In this document: positions 33,294 to 43,591 of the stretch, one piece after another
Layout: the number at the start of each line of letters is the position of its first letter
How positions within the stretch are numbered: the first letter of the stretch is position 1
DNA from: Boesenbergia rotunda
Taxonomy: Eukaryota; Streptophyta; Magnoliopsida; Zingiberales; Zingiberaceae
DNA length: 64,000 bases
Assembly: GCA_024364735.1 (NCBI GenBank)
Contig: JAGFNQ010000284.1
Location: 1-64,000 of the forward strand
Direction: 5' to 3'
Program-made: the position numbers and the translations under genes
The notes under the pieces: generated by a model
Told to the model about the DNA's origin: nothing
What the model saw: only the letters and a program-made list of their open reading frames with translations
Database searches by the model: none

Positions 33294-35119
33294 TGTAAGA
33301 TGTGTATACTGAAAGACATGACTTTTATATATGAACATCTTTATTATGAAAAGAGAATTACAACTACACTAGGTGCCTGCTTACATTAGTACATGCATGA
33401 AGTCCAATACGAAGCATTGTAGATACCATGGTGTGTGGTGACACACGGAAGATCGTGTTATCAGTTCCCTGCCTAGTATAAGTAGAGGCTCACAATCGAG
33501 ATGGAATTGGACAATCCATCAGGATGGTTGTAGTGTAATTAGGTATGGTTGGTCTTGACCATAGAATTACACTAGTGTGCTTTGAGTACATTGAGAAGGA
33601 CCAATACCTGAGGTTATCCAATTTGTACTGACTCAATAATTAGATAGGACCTCAGTTTATATTATCGAGTACGATCCCTTAATCCCGAAATAATAACGTG
33701 CATATATTGTTAATTATTATTTCTTTGATTTACCAAAGGGCGAGATCTATTCTGTTAGATCAATAGGTCCGGGAAGTTGGGAGATAATATTAATAATATG
33801 ATGTGCCATTGATTATTGACGAAATCCATGTCCTGGTTAGTCCGGATGATGATGCCCCCTTAATGAGCTCAATAGATTCATCGTGCTAATCCCTGCAGGT
33901 GGATTTGATCTGGCACGACGATAAGGTTGAGTAGTACTAATCAAAGGGCATTCGAGATCTTAAACATGGGGGGATGGGCGACTCATAATATGTGGAGCTC
34001 ATATGAAAATATGGGGGTTGGTGAGGAAGTTTAATTAAGATCCTTTAGTGGAATGGATCTTAATTAATGGATCGGGTTTATATCCGTTAGTCAGACAAGA
34101 ACCAACTCCTCCTCTTGGTCCCTTCCGTAGCCCTATAAATAACCCTATGAGATCAAGAAACCAAGGCTTAATTCAAGAGTTGATACCCTAAGCATCTCTC
34201 CTCTCATCTCTCTCTTCTGTCTGTCTCCTAGGGCTTGTGGCTGGCACAAGGAAGAGGAGTTTCCTCCTCTTCTTTTCTTCCTCCTCCCACCACCATCTCT
34301 CGGCCAAGGACTGCAAAGACAAGGGAGAGGTGCCCTCTCCCTTTTGTGGTGATCGGCGGTGAGAGAGGAGTGGCCGGCGGGCGGTGGAGGGCGGCGCAAG
34401 TGGAGGTTGCGGCGGTGCCGCAAGGGAGAAGGAGGAGGAGGGTTTCGGCCATTTTGGGTAAGGAAGAAGGTTCTTTATTTCCTTCTTCTTCTTCTTCTTC
34501 TCCTTCCTCTCGAGGTGGGCTGCTGGTCCAGAGGGCTGTAGGCGGCTCCTGCGGTCGGCGGCGTAAAGGGAGAGGAGAGAAGGGCCAGCGGCTAGGGAAA
34601 CCCTAGTTTGGGGTTTTGCTTTTTCGGCCAAGGTGAGAATAAGAGCTCTTTTGGAGGCCTCAGTGATCTCGGTTCACGGTAGATCATCGCCCACACGACG
34701 TCCACGAAGGGAGGGACATAAGGTAGATGACTGTGAGGTGATCGGGAAGGTATATCTTTCCCTGTGCTCATTTGATTAACCTTATGTCGATTATGTGCTT
34801 CTCTTGTTCATCTCATCATTTTGTTTAATAATTTATTATTTTGATTCCAAATCTTAATGAATAAATTGTTAACTGGACCCCGACCATAAATACAAAAGTC
34901 GGCGATAACTCGTCGCCTTTTCCGCGGTCGAACGGTCGAGCAAATTACAAGGCCGATTTTGGTAATTGGCTAAGTTGTAATTTGGATCGTTCGATACGAC
35001 ACAAGACGGTCGATGAGACACAGGTCTCCACTCAGATTAATTTTTAATCCGTAGACATGGAGAGATCTCTCGGATCAACCAGTTATTCGCTAAGGAAACT
35101 CGCCAAGCCATACCCTACA
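33294..35119 (+). repeat. 3' LTR of element B
   Basis: 1826 bp, TGTAAGATG...CCCTACA, uninterrupted copy of the 12365-17432 LTR. The TATA box is at 34133-34141. A TTTTCCGCGGTCGAACGG segment lies about 190 bp before the end. The overlapping ORFs at 34145-34631 on both strands are LTR sequence. Confidence 0.95.
34133..34141 (+). promoter_or_regulatory. Probable TATA box in B 3' LTR
   Basis: CTATAAATA, the same position and context as 16465-16473, followed by a CT-rich stretch. Confidence 0.55.
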
Positions 35120-35552
35120 ATTTGTGCTTGCAAGATTAATACGAGCGTTAAGGAGGTATACCGGAAGGAGTTCTAGTGGAGCCCTCTCTGATGCTCAAGT
35201 CAAAAATTGTTTAGGATAGAGCAGGAGCAAGAAGAATAAGAATACTAGAGTTTAGAAAAAATCCTCCTTTACCTAGATGCCTAAGCACCTTATACAGTCT
35301 CTATCTCCTACTTTCGAATGCTCTCACGTTACCATAACCACCTCCCCTATTCCCACGCCTCATAATTAGTGGTTACTTACCTGCTATCATTCACCAGGGC
35401 CACTTGTAACGGCTGCTGCATGCATTAAATCATGCATTGAGGGTCATAATCGTCGGCCAATATCCTTATTCAGGGAGAGGACACTTAAAACGGCTGCCAC
35501 CTGTAAGTGTACCATTATCGTTGTTAATCAACAAACTCCTCCATCCTTTTTC

Positions 35553-35765
35553 TCCCGAGTTGGTCTCAGGCTTCGCTCCCTAAGTTTACATCAGGAGCTC
35601 TCGGTACCTGAGCCAGTACCGGGACCACCTCTCTCGAGGCGATCTCGGGAACCCCCCGAGCTAGTCTCGGGTGTCTTTGACGGAGCTGACCTCGGGCCTT
35701 TTTCTCCCGAGTGCGTCCCGGGCATTTTCCTCCCGAGCTGGACTTGGGAACTCTCTCAAGCGCCT
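35553..35765. repeat. CTCGGG / CCCGAG cluster
   Basis: At least 12 copies of CTCGGG, CCCGAG or close variants in about 210 bp, in both orientations, for example CTCGGGAACCCCCCGAG at about 35645-35661, which can fold. The ORF 35671-35874 across it is not convincing. Confidence 0.65.
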
Positions 35766-36261
35766 CTCCCCCCTAGCCATGGCACACAACCTTCTCGCGC
35801 CACGTGTTCACCTTAGGTTGCTCATCCCGATCACATGTCCCCCCTTCAAGTCTAATCAAAGGGAGTTTGTCTGACTGATTGGACTTGTGGCATGTCGAGA
35901 GAGCAAAGTGTAGATAGAATGTGCAATTAACATTTTTCATTCTTTAATGACTTTATGGATCCTAGAAATCTAAACATTCACTCCAGGACCCGATGTAATC
36001 GTTAAAATTGTTCCCAAGAGTTTCATGAATTCCAATGCCCTGCGATGATGACTATCAATCACTCATTAAGAGCATATGGGGCATCTTAATGATAAGAAAT
36101 CTTTTCTGATGCCACGTGGCAAGGTCTCCTCAGGGCGCCCTTCTCTAGAGGTGCTTAATCAAGGCATACCAACTGACGGCTATAATGAGCCACACGCTTC
36201 GAGATCCACGGCTAACTCTCCTCCATACATCTGACATCCATCCTGCATCGCAGATGTTAGC

Positions 36262-36270
36262 TTTATAAAA
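36262..36270 (+). promoter_or_regulatory. Probable TATA box of element F
   Basis: TTTATAAAAGGGG in a GC-rich context, about 160 bp upstream of the F open frame. A start site near 36295 would give a leader with CACTATTTCTGCTTCC. Confidence 0.6.
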
Positions 36271-36431
36271 GGGGAAACGAAGATGGCCATCTGCCTTCTT
36301 GCACTGCTGACCATCAGAGCTCACTATTTCTGCTTCCTTTCGCTAAAATTTCTTTTAGTGTAAGTTTTACTAAGACATCTTCCTCCTCTTCAACCATCCA
36401 CACCTCTCCTTTGAGTAATGGGCAAGAGTGA

Positions 36432-37050
36432 AAGACAGAGGGAAAGAAAGGAAAGAGTAGGAAGGGGAAAACCAAGGGGAGACTGAAAGAACAGGCCTAT
36501 CAGCCGGAATGGTACGAGACCACCTCCTCAAGGATTAAGCCCGGAATCTTGCAGGCCGCCTATGAAACCTATGGGATCCCAACATATTTTGAAGTTAGAG
36601 TACCTAGGCTTGATCAATCTCCCGTAGAACCTCCTTTAGGGTTTTACACCTTCTTCCTAAGCCAAGTAGAATTCAGTCTCCGCTTTCCAATCTTCCCTTT
36701 CTTCATGGTCATATCTCAATACTTTGACCTTCCCCTCCATCAGATGGCTCCGAATGCCTTTTCTCAGATGAGCGGGGCATTCTTTCTATTTATGCTGTTT
36801 GTGATACCCTTAACCCCTCATTATTTTCATTATTTATTTCTTTCGAGCCTCGAGTCTAGAGGGGCTTTTAGCTTCACCGCTCAATCTAGCCACAGATTCA
36901 TAAGTGGTCTCCCTTCTTCACACAAGGGATGGAAAGAGCGATTCCTTTTTATTAGACTCCATGAGCACCATTTATGCCTGACTGGATGGCGGGAAGACCT
37001 ACCTCCCTCCCCGGAATTGGGCGACTTTCAGGAAGACCAAGGGTATCAGC
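36432..37050 (+). pseudogene. Element F gag-like ORF ('putative gypsy-type transposon' class), 5' part
   Basis: An open frame runs from 36432 to the D insertion without an ATG near its start; the ATG at 36418 is in another frame. A Lys/Arg-rich head is followed by the blocks PGILQAAYETYGIP, SLRFPIFPFFMVI, QMAPNAFSQMSG and LPSSHKGWKERFLFI. These match the plant transposon gag-like family catalogued as a putative gypsy-type transposon domain (Pfam PF04195, Transposase_28). After D and one TCAGC are removed, the frame continues at 58264 without a stop. The last few codons to 37091 shown by a naive ORF are LTR sequence of D. Confidence 0.75.
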
Positions 37051-37939
37051 TATTGAGGCAATCTGTGGTCTGGAGTGACCAAGTGTTTTGATGTTTGGGC
37101 AAAGGGTTTAAGTTAGGTTTACCCTTGTTATCTCATATGTGTATGTTGAGTGTACAGGTTGTACAGGTATGGTGAAGGGTGGCATGGAGATAAGCTGGAG
37201 GCTTATGTGCACCCGAAGGACTTTGGAGAGCAGGGACGATGAGCTGATGGGCGTGGACTTCGAGGCATACGTGAAGGATGGCATGGAGGCAAGCTGGAGG
37301 CTTGCGTACATCCGAGGGATGGGAGCTGAAGATGAAGAGGGCGCGAAGGCAACAGTCGAGGCTGCGGAGGAGGAGTCAGTCGAGTCGTGAGGGTACGAGT
37401 GCAGTGTGATTGTACTCGGGAAGGGTTTAGCTAGGGACCAGTTGACTGCTCTGGGAGCAGTCGACTGGTAGGTGGCTGGTGAGTTGGCTGAGAATTCAAA
37501 CGTTGGGGGTGCAACGGTCGAATTTCAGTGGCACCAGTCGACTGCCCTGGGGGCAGTCGACTGGTGGCGAGGGTTTCATCCCGAGTCCTATTTATAGCGG
37601 ACTTCATGGTGGTTGAGCTCCTTGACGAAACAAGCTTGGTTAAGGCTTGTTAGTAGTCTCTTGAGTCCAGATCGTGTCAAGGTGCTATGGCGAGGTTTTT
37701 CCACCCACAAGGAGTGACAAGGACTAGCCGGAGGTTATCCGGGGAGTGATCCACCGACGGATTCTTGGATTAGACACCCGTCCGGGGTGGATACCAAGTA
37801 AATCGTCCGTGTTAGCATTGGTTAGTGATTTTGTTATTGTTTTATTGTATATTCTGCTGTGCAACTAACCGTGTAGGAAGGAAGGGGTTCAAGAAGTGCT
37901 ATTCACCCCCATCGTCTAGCACACCAAGTCGATCCATTA
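37051..37939 (+). repeat. 5' LTR of element D
   Basis: 889 bp, starting TATTGAGGCAATC and ending GATCCATTA, against TGTTGAGGC...CATCCATCA in the 3' LTR. It has palindromes on GTCGAC at about 37438-37470 and 37532-37563, the second 25 bp upstream of a TATA box (37588-37597). The ORF 37139-37390 is LTR sequence. Confidence 0.92.
37588..37597 (+). promoter_or_regulatory. Probable TATA box of element D
   Basis: CTATTTATAG just after the CAGTCGACTG palindrome. The 3' LTR equivalent (about 57908-57917) is changed to CTATTTAAAG. Confidence 0.6.
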
Positions 37940-37941
37940 GT

Positions 37942-37953
37942 TGGTATCAGAGC
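37942..37953 (+). other. Primer binding site of element D
   Basis: TGGTATCAGAGC, two bases from the LTR end, an exact match to the initiator-Met tRNA complement. Confidence 0.92.
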
Positions 37954-38012
37954 GAAGGACCACTCTTGATCGGACTAACTGCCGAGGGAGCACATGCTAG
38001 AGGGAGAAAAAT

Positions 38013-39522
38013 ATGGAAGACAAATTTGGGGACGACATCTACACTCCGCCAGCGCACGACCATGAGAATTTTGGATATTGGAAAGTGAGAATGGAGGCAT
38101 GGTTCGGGATGGAGTGGGTCCATCGAATCGCGCTTGAAGAGCCCTTCGAGGTTCCAAAGGATAAGCACGGGAAGAGGCTTAGGCCTAGGTATTGGAATCA
38201 AGAGCAACAAGAACAAGCAAGGGCAAATGAAAAGGTAATGAGTATATTGATTGATATTGTGCCTAACAAAATTTTGAGTTGTGTAGGGGCATATCAAAAT
38301 GCATGTGAATTGTGGAGCAAATTGAAAGAATATCATGAAGGTCCTACACAAGTTCAAGAGCCCAAGGAGAAAAGTCAAATGAGTCAAGAAGAAGAAGAAG
38401 AAAAGGAAGTATCTACAAGTGATGAAGAATTAAGTGAAAGATCATCAACCTCCTCAAGAGAAGAAGAGGAGGTATCGATTTCAAGGATTTAGGGGGAGGA
38501 GAGACCTTCGTTTATACCGGATCAAGAGGAGGCATCCACATCATCAAAGGTTGAAGAAGAAGCTCCAACCTCCACCAAAGCAAGAGCCAAGGACCATATC
38601 ACATGCTTTGGGTGTAATAAAAAGGGGCACTACAAGGACAAGTGCCCGAAAGGTAAAAAGGAGGTAAAATCTACACTCATTTCAAGTTCTTTTAAATCTA
38701 ACATGAGTTGTAGGAATGAAGGAGCCCAAGAAAAGAAAAAGAAAATCCAATACTTCACGTGTAGAGAGCTAGGGCACTACCACACCAAGTGCCCTAGAAA
38801 AGGAGAATAAAGAAAATGGAGCATCTGAGAAGATGGGAAAAGGAGTAAAAGAAGAAGCAAAGATCACATCAAGGAGGAACTACAAGGGTAAGGGAGGTAA
38901 TCCCTACCTCTAGATTTAAATACAACTTAAATTCTAGTTCCTCCATGAATGTTACAAATAGGACAAATCATTCATCCATGCACGCTAAAATCAATGAAAA
39001 TTATTTACTTATGCACAATTTTGGATTTAGATACAACAATAGGACTAGGAGTAACAAGGTGGACCAAAAATCTAAGAAAAACATACATCATGAAAGACCT
39101 AGGACCTTTGTATCTAAGGATCATGACACTAATCCCAAGAAGGGAAGGAATGTGCCGAGAAAGGAGGTTAGGCCTAGGAATGTCCAAGGTGGACATATGG
39201 GTTCTAGGGTTAGAACTCTAGAAAGGAAAAAATCAATCCTTGAGGGCAAGGTTTGATACATTAGAAAAGGCCCTAGAAAGATTCATGGTTGGATCTAAGG
39301 GCTTAGACATGGTGTTGGGTAGTTTAAAACCCAACTATGATAGATCGGGTTTGGGATACCGGTCTAAGACCTCCAAGAAAAATGAAAAGAAATATGCTGG
39401 GGAAGCATATAATGTCAAGGAGGGTAAGTCTAAGGATGGTAAGATGGTGTCATCAAAAGGTAGAAAGAGTGACTTGACCAAGGACAAGGTGTCCAAGGTT
39501 AAGAAGGTTAATTTTGTAGGCC
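38013..39522 (+). pseudogene. Element D gag (SIRE type), disrupted
   Basis: ATG at 38013, 74 bp after the primer site. The first 159 codons carry the gag core (HENFGYWKVRMEAWF, ELWSKLKEYHEGP) and a Glu/Ser-rich segment, ending at a TAG (38490-38492). The same frame continues with a complete CX2CX4HX4C knuckle (CFGCNKKGHYKDKC) and a second one that lost its first Cys (YFTCRELGHYHTKC), then stops at 38808. After frame changes the gag C-terminal block LERFMVGSKGLDMVLGS..LGYRSKT (39240-39522) matches element C. Element E inserts at 39523-39527. Gag packages element RNA. Confidence 0.88.
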
Positions 39523-41022
39523 AAGAGTGTTAGTGATATGAGAGAAGTGTCCTAAGGCAATCGCCTTATGATTGAAATCATTTATTTTAATAAATGAATA
39601 TTCACTATTTGAGTATACATGATTATTTGATTAAGATCTTAAGCTCATTTACTGAATGTCCGCAATACAATTCACAGCATGAGAGAATTTGTGATGAATT
39701 CACAACTAGTGATTATCTCTACATGTGTAATTGTGAAGTATTGAAATTGTCCCTAGTCGATGAATTGATAAATATGGACACTATCAATTCTGTTGAGACT
39801 AGCATGGGTTATTCTCTAATCAGCTGATTCTCACTGGCTGGTGACATTGAGATGTCCGGAGATAAACATGAATGCTAGTTAAGGGAACTAGTTCATTAGA
39901 GTGACTGGCTGTAAAACTTCATATGGTAGTCTATATATAGATATGTCAGTGAAGTTCTTACTGCAGCTTAAGTGCGATGTTCCTTTGACTTGTGGTGTTC
40001 AAGTCATCTTGGTCATGGAGACTTATAACTTTGACATCATAAGAAAGCATCTCCAAGGAGGTGTGGACCCAGGATGATTGGGTATAAGCCGAAGTGCCCG
40101 AAGATGATTGAACAGCCTACAAAGGATTCACCACTCCTTGCGAGGAGATGTATACCTGAGGCCTATCATCGGATTGTTACTCGAAGCCTCTGGCTAGAGC
40201 ATGACATGTTTAGAGTATGAATCTCTTAAATACATGAGAGTAATTAGAATCCATAGGACGAGGAAACGTTACTTGGGCTAGGTGTGACGTAGTCAGCATA
40301 GTGGGGACTGACACACATAGACCATGTCCTGAACCAAGTGGGTATAAGATGCTGAAGGGAATGGGCACGATTCATTATAGTTGCTGAAGGGTTCAGAATC
40401 ATTTCTGAGGTCAACCGTTGATCTTTCAATTAATTGGGGATCATGATATACTACTAGGTGTCACTCATGATCGTTCTATAATTAATTAGTTAATTATGGA
40501 CGACCAACATAAATTGAAAGCCTATTTGGTCACACGCATAACGAGTAATTCGAAGGATTTAAAACGAGTTGAGAATTGGATTCTCCAATCGAGATAGACT
40601 ATTTTTGGTAAGTCCAAACAATAGTCAAAACTAAATTTATTTCAGACGCATCGGAAGCATAGAATGGCTAAGTCTTTTAAAGACTTAATGGGTCAATTAA
40701 ATAAGTTTAATTCATTAAGGGAGTTGATCCAATTGGGGCTTGATGGGCCGGCCAAGGAGGGGGCCTCCTCTCTTCTTGTCATGGCCGGCCACCACCATAA
40801 GAGGATAAGGCTATTTTAGTTTGTTTTATAAAATAGACTAAAGGTTGGTTTATTTTATAAAAGGTTATATAGATTTTATATATATAAATTTTTATATAAT
40901 GAACCATGAGTTGGTTTGTTTAATAAAATTTATATAATGAACCAATGGTTGGTTTGTTTTATAAATTTTTATATAATGAACCAATGGTTGGTTTGTTTTA
41001 TATAATCATGCCAAAAGAAAGA

Positions 41023-41130
41023 GAGCCTTGATTATAGATTGATTGAGAAATTATTCCATAATCAAGAAGAAGAAGCTTGATCATGAGAGCCTTGATTATG
41101 GATTGATTGAGAAATTATTCCATAATCAAT
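41023..41130. repeat. Duplicated hairpin block in E LTR
   Basis: About 62-bp unit repeated twice: CCTTGATTATGGATTGATTG..ATTCCATAATCA. Each unit can fold, pairing TGATTATGGA with TCCATAATCA. The 3' LTR has the pair at about 52405-52506. Confidence 0.75.
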
Positions 41131-41163
41131 GAGAGATTTGCTTGGGAATTAAGAAACCTCTCC

Positions 41164-41173
41164 CTATATAAAG
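41164..41173 (+). promoter_or_regulatory. Probable TATA box in E 5' LTR
   Basis: CTATATAAAG, also at 52542-52551 in the 3' LTR and at 7587-7596 (minus) in A. A CT-rich stretch follows about 50 bp downstream. Confidence 0.65.
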
Positions 41174-41730
41174 TACCCATGGGGTGCCATGGAAGAGGAT
41201 CCATCCAAGAATTGCTTGGGCTCTCTCCTCTTCTTCTCTCCCTCTCTCTTGGCCGGCCATAGGCCTTCCTTCTTTCTTCTTACCATGAGCAGAAGGAGAA
41301 GCATCAAGGCGACGAAGTTCTTCCTTGCGACGATCTTCCTCTTCGGCCAACCTTGGTGGTGAGTCTTTCGATTTGATTACTCTCTCGGTTTTCGTCGTGT
41401 TCACGGAGAATCTAGTAGTTCTCGTGAACACGAAGCTCGTGGCTTAGCGAAGTCATCCCGTCGATACTCGGCGTGGATACGAATAGAGGCGGAGCTTTCA
41501 AGGGACGCTAACGGTTGGATCTCGTCCCTTCTTCCAAGTTACGCAAGGTAATTCGTAGAGTAATTTCCTTTTTCTGCAAAAATTTTATATTACGATTATC
41601 TGAACACATTGCATGCTTAGGATATGTGTTAGAATAATTTAGGAAATTATTCATGCTTTTGTTTCCACTGCATGTAATTATGTAACAATTACAATACGTG
41701 TCCGCGTCGGCATGCACCCGGTCCCAACAG

Positions 41731-41743
41731 TGGTATCAGAGCC
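41731..41743 (+). other. Primer binding site of element E
   Basis: TGGTATCAGAGCC, one base after the LTR, complementary to initiator-Met tRNA. Confidence 0.94.
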
Positions 41744-43591
41744 GGTTAGTGTTCGACATAATCATATAATTGTTTTGCGGAAAACTTTGTCATGATCTCA
41801 ATTTTAGAAAATTTTCCAATTATGGAAACTTTCCAATTATGGTAAATTTTAGATTTAGGAATTTCAAAGTTTGGAAATCCTCATGAAATTTCGTAAACTT
41901 TTGAAATATCTATGTTTCTGAAATTTTATGATAATTGTGAAAACTTTCCATTTTTGGAAACTTTCCAATTTTGGAAATTTCCTAATTTTGAAAATTTTCC
42001 AATTTTGGAAATACGTAAGTTTTCTTTGTACCAAAAACTTACAATAATTCTGAAAACCTTTTTAATTTTGGAAACTTTCTATTTATGGAAAGCTCGTAAT
42101 TTTGGGCACTTTCTTTTCATGAAAGTCTAGACATTTTATTGAAACATTAATTGACAATTAATTTCAAATTGGTTTTTAAATTATTAACAAAATTCTTTAC
42201 TTTGGGGAGTGCTTCGGGGAGCCACCCAAATTAAAGTTAGTTGTTATAATTTAATTTCCAATTTTGAATATGAATTGTTAAAATTGATTTGGGTAGGCCT
42301 CGGGGAGCCATCCAAATTATATTATTAACAAGTTCTTTAATTGTGAAGTTTAATTTGGTTATGCCTCGGGGAGCAGGCCAAATTAGATTTATAACAATTT
42401 TTTTTTCTTTGGGGAGTGCCTCGGGGAGTCACCCAATGTAAATAATTTGTTGTAATTAATTATCCATAAATAAAATATGTGATCAAATCTTGAAAATTTT
42501 TTAGGTGATTCTCAAACGATAATTTCCTTATTTGATTTATAAGGTGATGCTCTTACATATTGTTGTCTCCAAAATTAATTAGGGAAATTATTTCTATAGA
42601 GTTTATTTCCTTAAATAAGATTTTCATGTAAATAATATGTGGTTGAATTAAGGGAATATGTCTCTTAATTTAATAAGATTTGATTTAGAGAAATCAAAGT
42701 CTTAAACATATTATTTTCGAGATTGATTATGACAATTTAGGAAATTGTTTCCCAAAACAATTCCTTGAATAAAGTATGAAATTAGAATTAGGAAATCCGG
42801 TTCCTAATTCAATTAATGAGCCTTGATAAATTAAGTCACATACATTCTCTATTAAGGAAATCGTTAGAACATGACATAATCATATGTCATGAATGTGCTT
42901 AAAAGGAAAAGGATGAGACCCAAAACCCCTTACAAAATATTAAGGCCAACACCTTCCATTAATATGTTTAGAACCGGAGTTTTATTTCTCGTTTGGGTTG
43001 ATGGACACATCCATGCCCGGCTTGAACCTCAACATGTTCAAACCATGGAATTAGTTTATGATTAATATAGTTGGAGTCAGAGGTCAATCCTTAGTTTTGG
43101 TTGTTGGACACATCCAAGCCTGACTAAACGGTTGAATGAGCTCCAACCATATTAAAATTATTTCTTGATTAATGGGTCAGCCTTAAGCTTAGAGCATCGA
43201 TTTGTTGTGTCACAGCCAAGGTCGATGTAAAGAGAGGTGCAGTTGGGTGCTATGTATATTGTTGCATACTTGTTAATGAGTTAACAACCCAATGATTTAT
43301 GCAAACATTCAATTAGTTAATAGCATAATGTGATAGTTACATATGTATAATATGTAATCGGTATAATTACCTACCTTCATAGCTAAGAATAACTTGATGG
43401 ACTCTAGCCATGGTTGTTCTTATCTATGGTTGGATATCAACCTATTTGGAGATGTTCCTACGATCTCCCGAATTGATAAAAGGGTTATTCAATTCGAAAA
43501 ATAAATAGGATTTAATTAATGTATATTGATGCATTCTTTATCATTCTTCTCACATAAGCTTAATTTGTATTTCTAGGATAATCACTTGATC
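41744..43591 (+). other. Untranslated leader of element E
   Basis: 1.85 kb without a credible ORF, collinear with A 5247-6984. The first 400 bp have many TTCCAATTTTGGAAA-type inverted words (41810-42020), then the stem-loop array (42202-42436), then AT-rich sequence to the gag ATG. Confidence 0.82.
42202..42436 (+). other. Leader stem-loop array, 4 units, loop CTCGGGGA
   Basis: Loops at 42214-42221 (TTCGGGGA), 42299-42306, 42365-42372 and 42420-42427 (CTCGGGGA). Outer stems: TTTGGG/CCCAAA (42202-42207 with 42226-42231); ATTTGG/CCAAAT (42287-42292 with 42312-42317); TAATTTGG/CCAAATTA (42351-42358 with 42378-42385); TTGGG..TG/CACCCAA (42409-42418 with 42430-42436, with a bulge). Inner stems change but pair: GGC/GCC, TGC/GCA, and CGC/GCG in A. 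A constant loop on compensated stems argues for a functional RNA structure. Its role is inferred. Confidence 0.72.

Larger units (their letters stand above)
12365..35119 (+). mobile_element. Copia LTR retrotransposon B, nested by four later insertions
   Basis: The LTRs are TGTAAGATG...CCCTACA at 12365-17432 (interrupted) and 33294-35119. Identical 5-bp target duplications ATTTG flank it (12360-12364 and 35120-35124). The primer site is at 17435 and the purine tract ends at 33293. Coding remnants are integrase, RT and RNase H (29544-33278); gag and protease are missing. Insertions inside it: a Gypsy-like solo LTR (13141-16348), a CACTA element (17686-23013), SIRE element C (23091-29543) and a solo SIRE LTR (32088-33061). 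Protein blocks resemble Tork/TNT1-type Copia. Confidence 0.93.
35125..36431 (+). other. 5' noncoding region of element F
   Basis: Starts at the B target duplication and leads into the F promoter and gag-like ORF. It is GC-richer than its surroundings, has a cluster of CTCGGG/CCCGAG words (35553-35765) and a TATA box (36262-36270). It may be an LTR of F whose left end was carried to 12359 by B's insertion; neither its start nor a primer site could be identified. Confidence 0.5.
39528..41729 (+). repeat. 5' LTR of element E
   Basis: Collinear with the 3' LTR. It contains GGCCGGCC-ended inverted arms (about 40746-40791), AT-rich repeats with ATAATGAACCAATGGTTGG (40880-41010), the duplicated hairpin block 41023-41130, a TATA box (41164-41173) and TTTCCACTGCATGTAAT near its end. 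The minus-strand ORFs 40244-40429, 41126-41431 and 41508-41717 have copies in the 3' LTR and are not genes. Confidence 0.95.

Noticed and set aside
41731..41743. tRNA-like match
   Set aside because: Only the short complement of the initiator-Met tRNA 3' end; no cloverleaf. It is a primer site.
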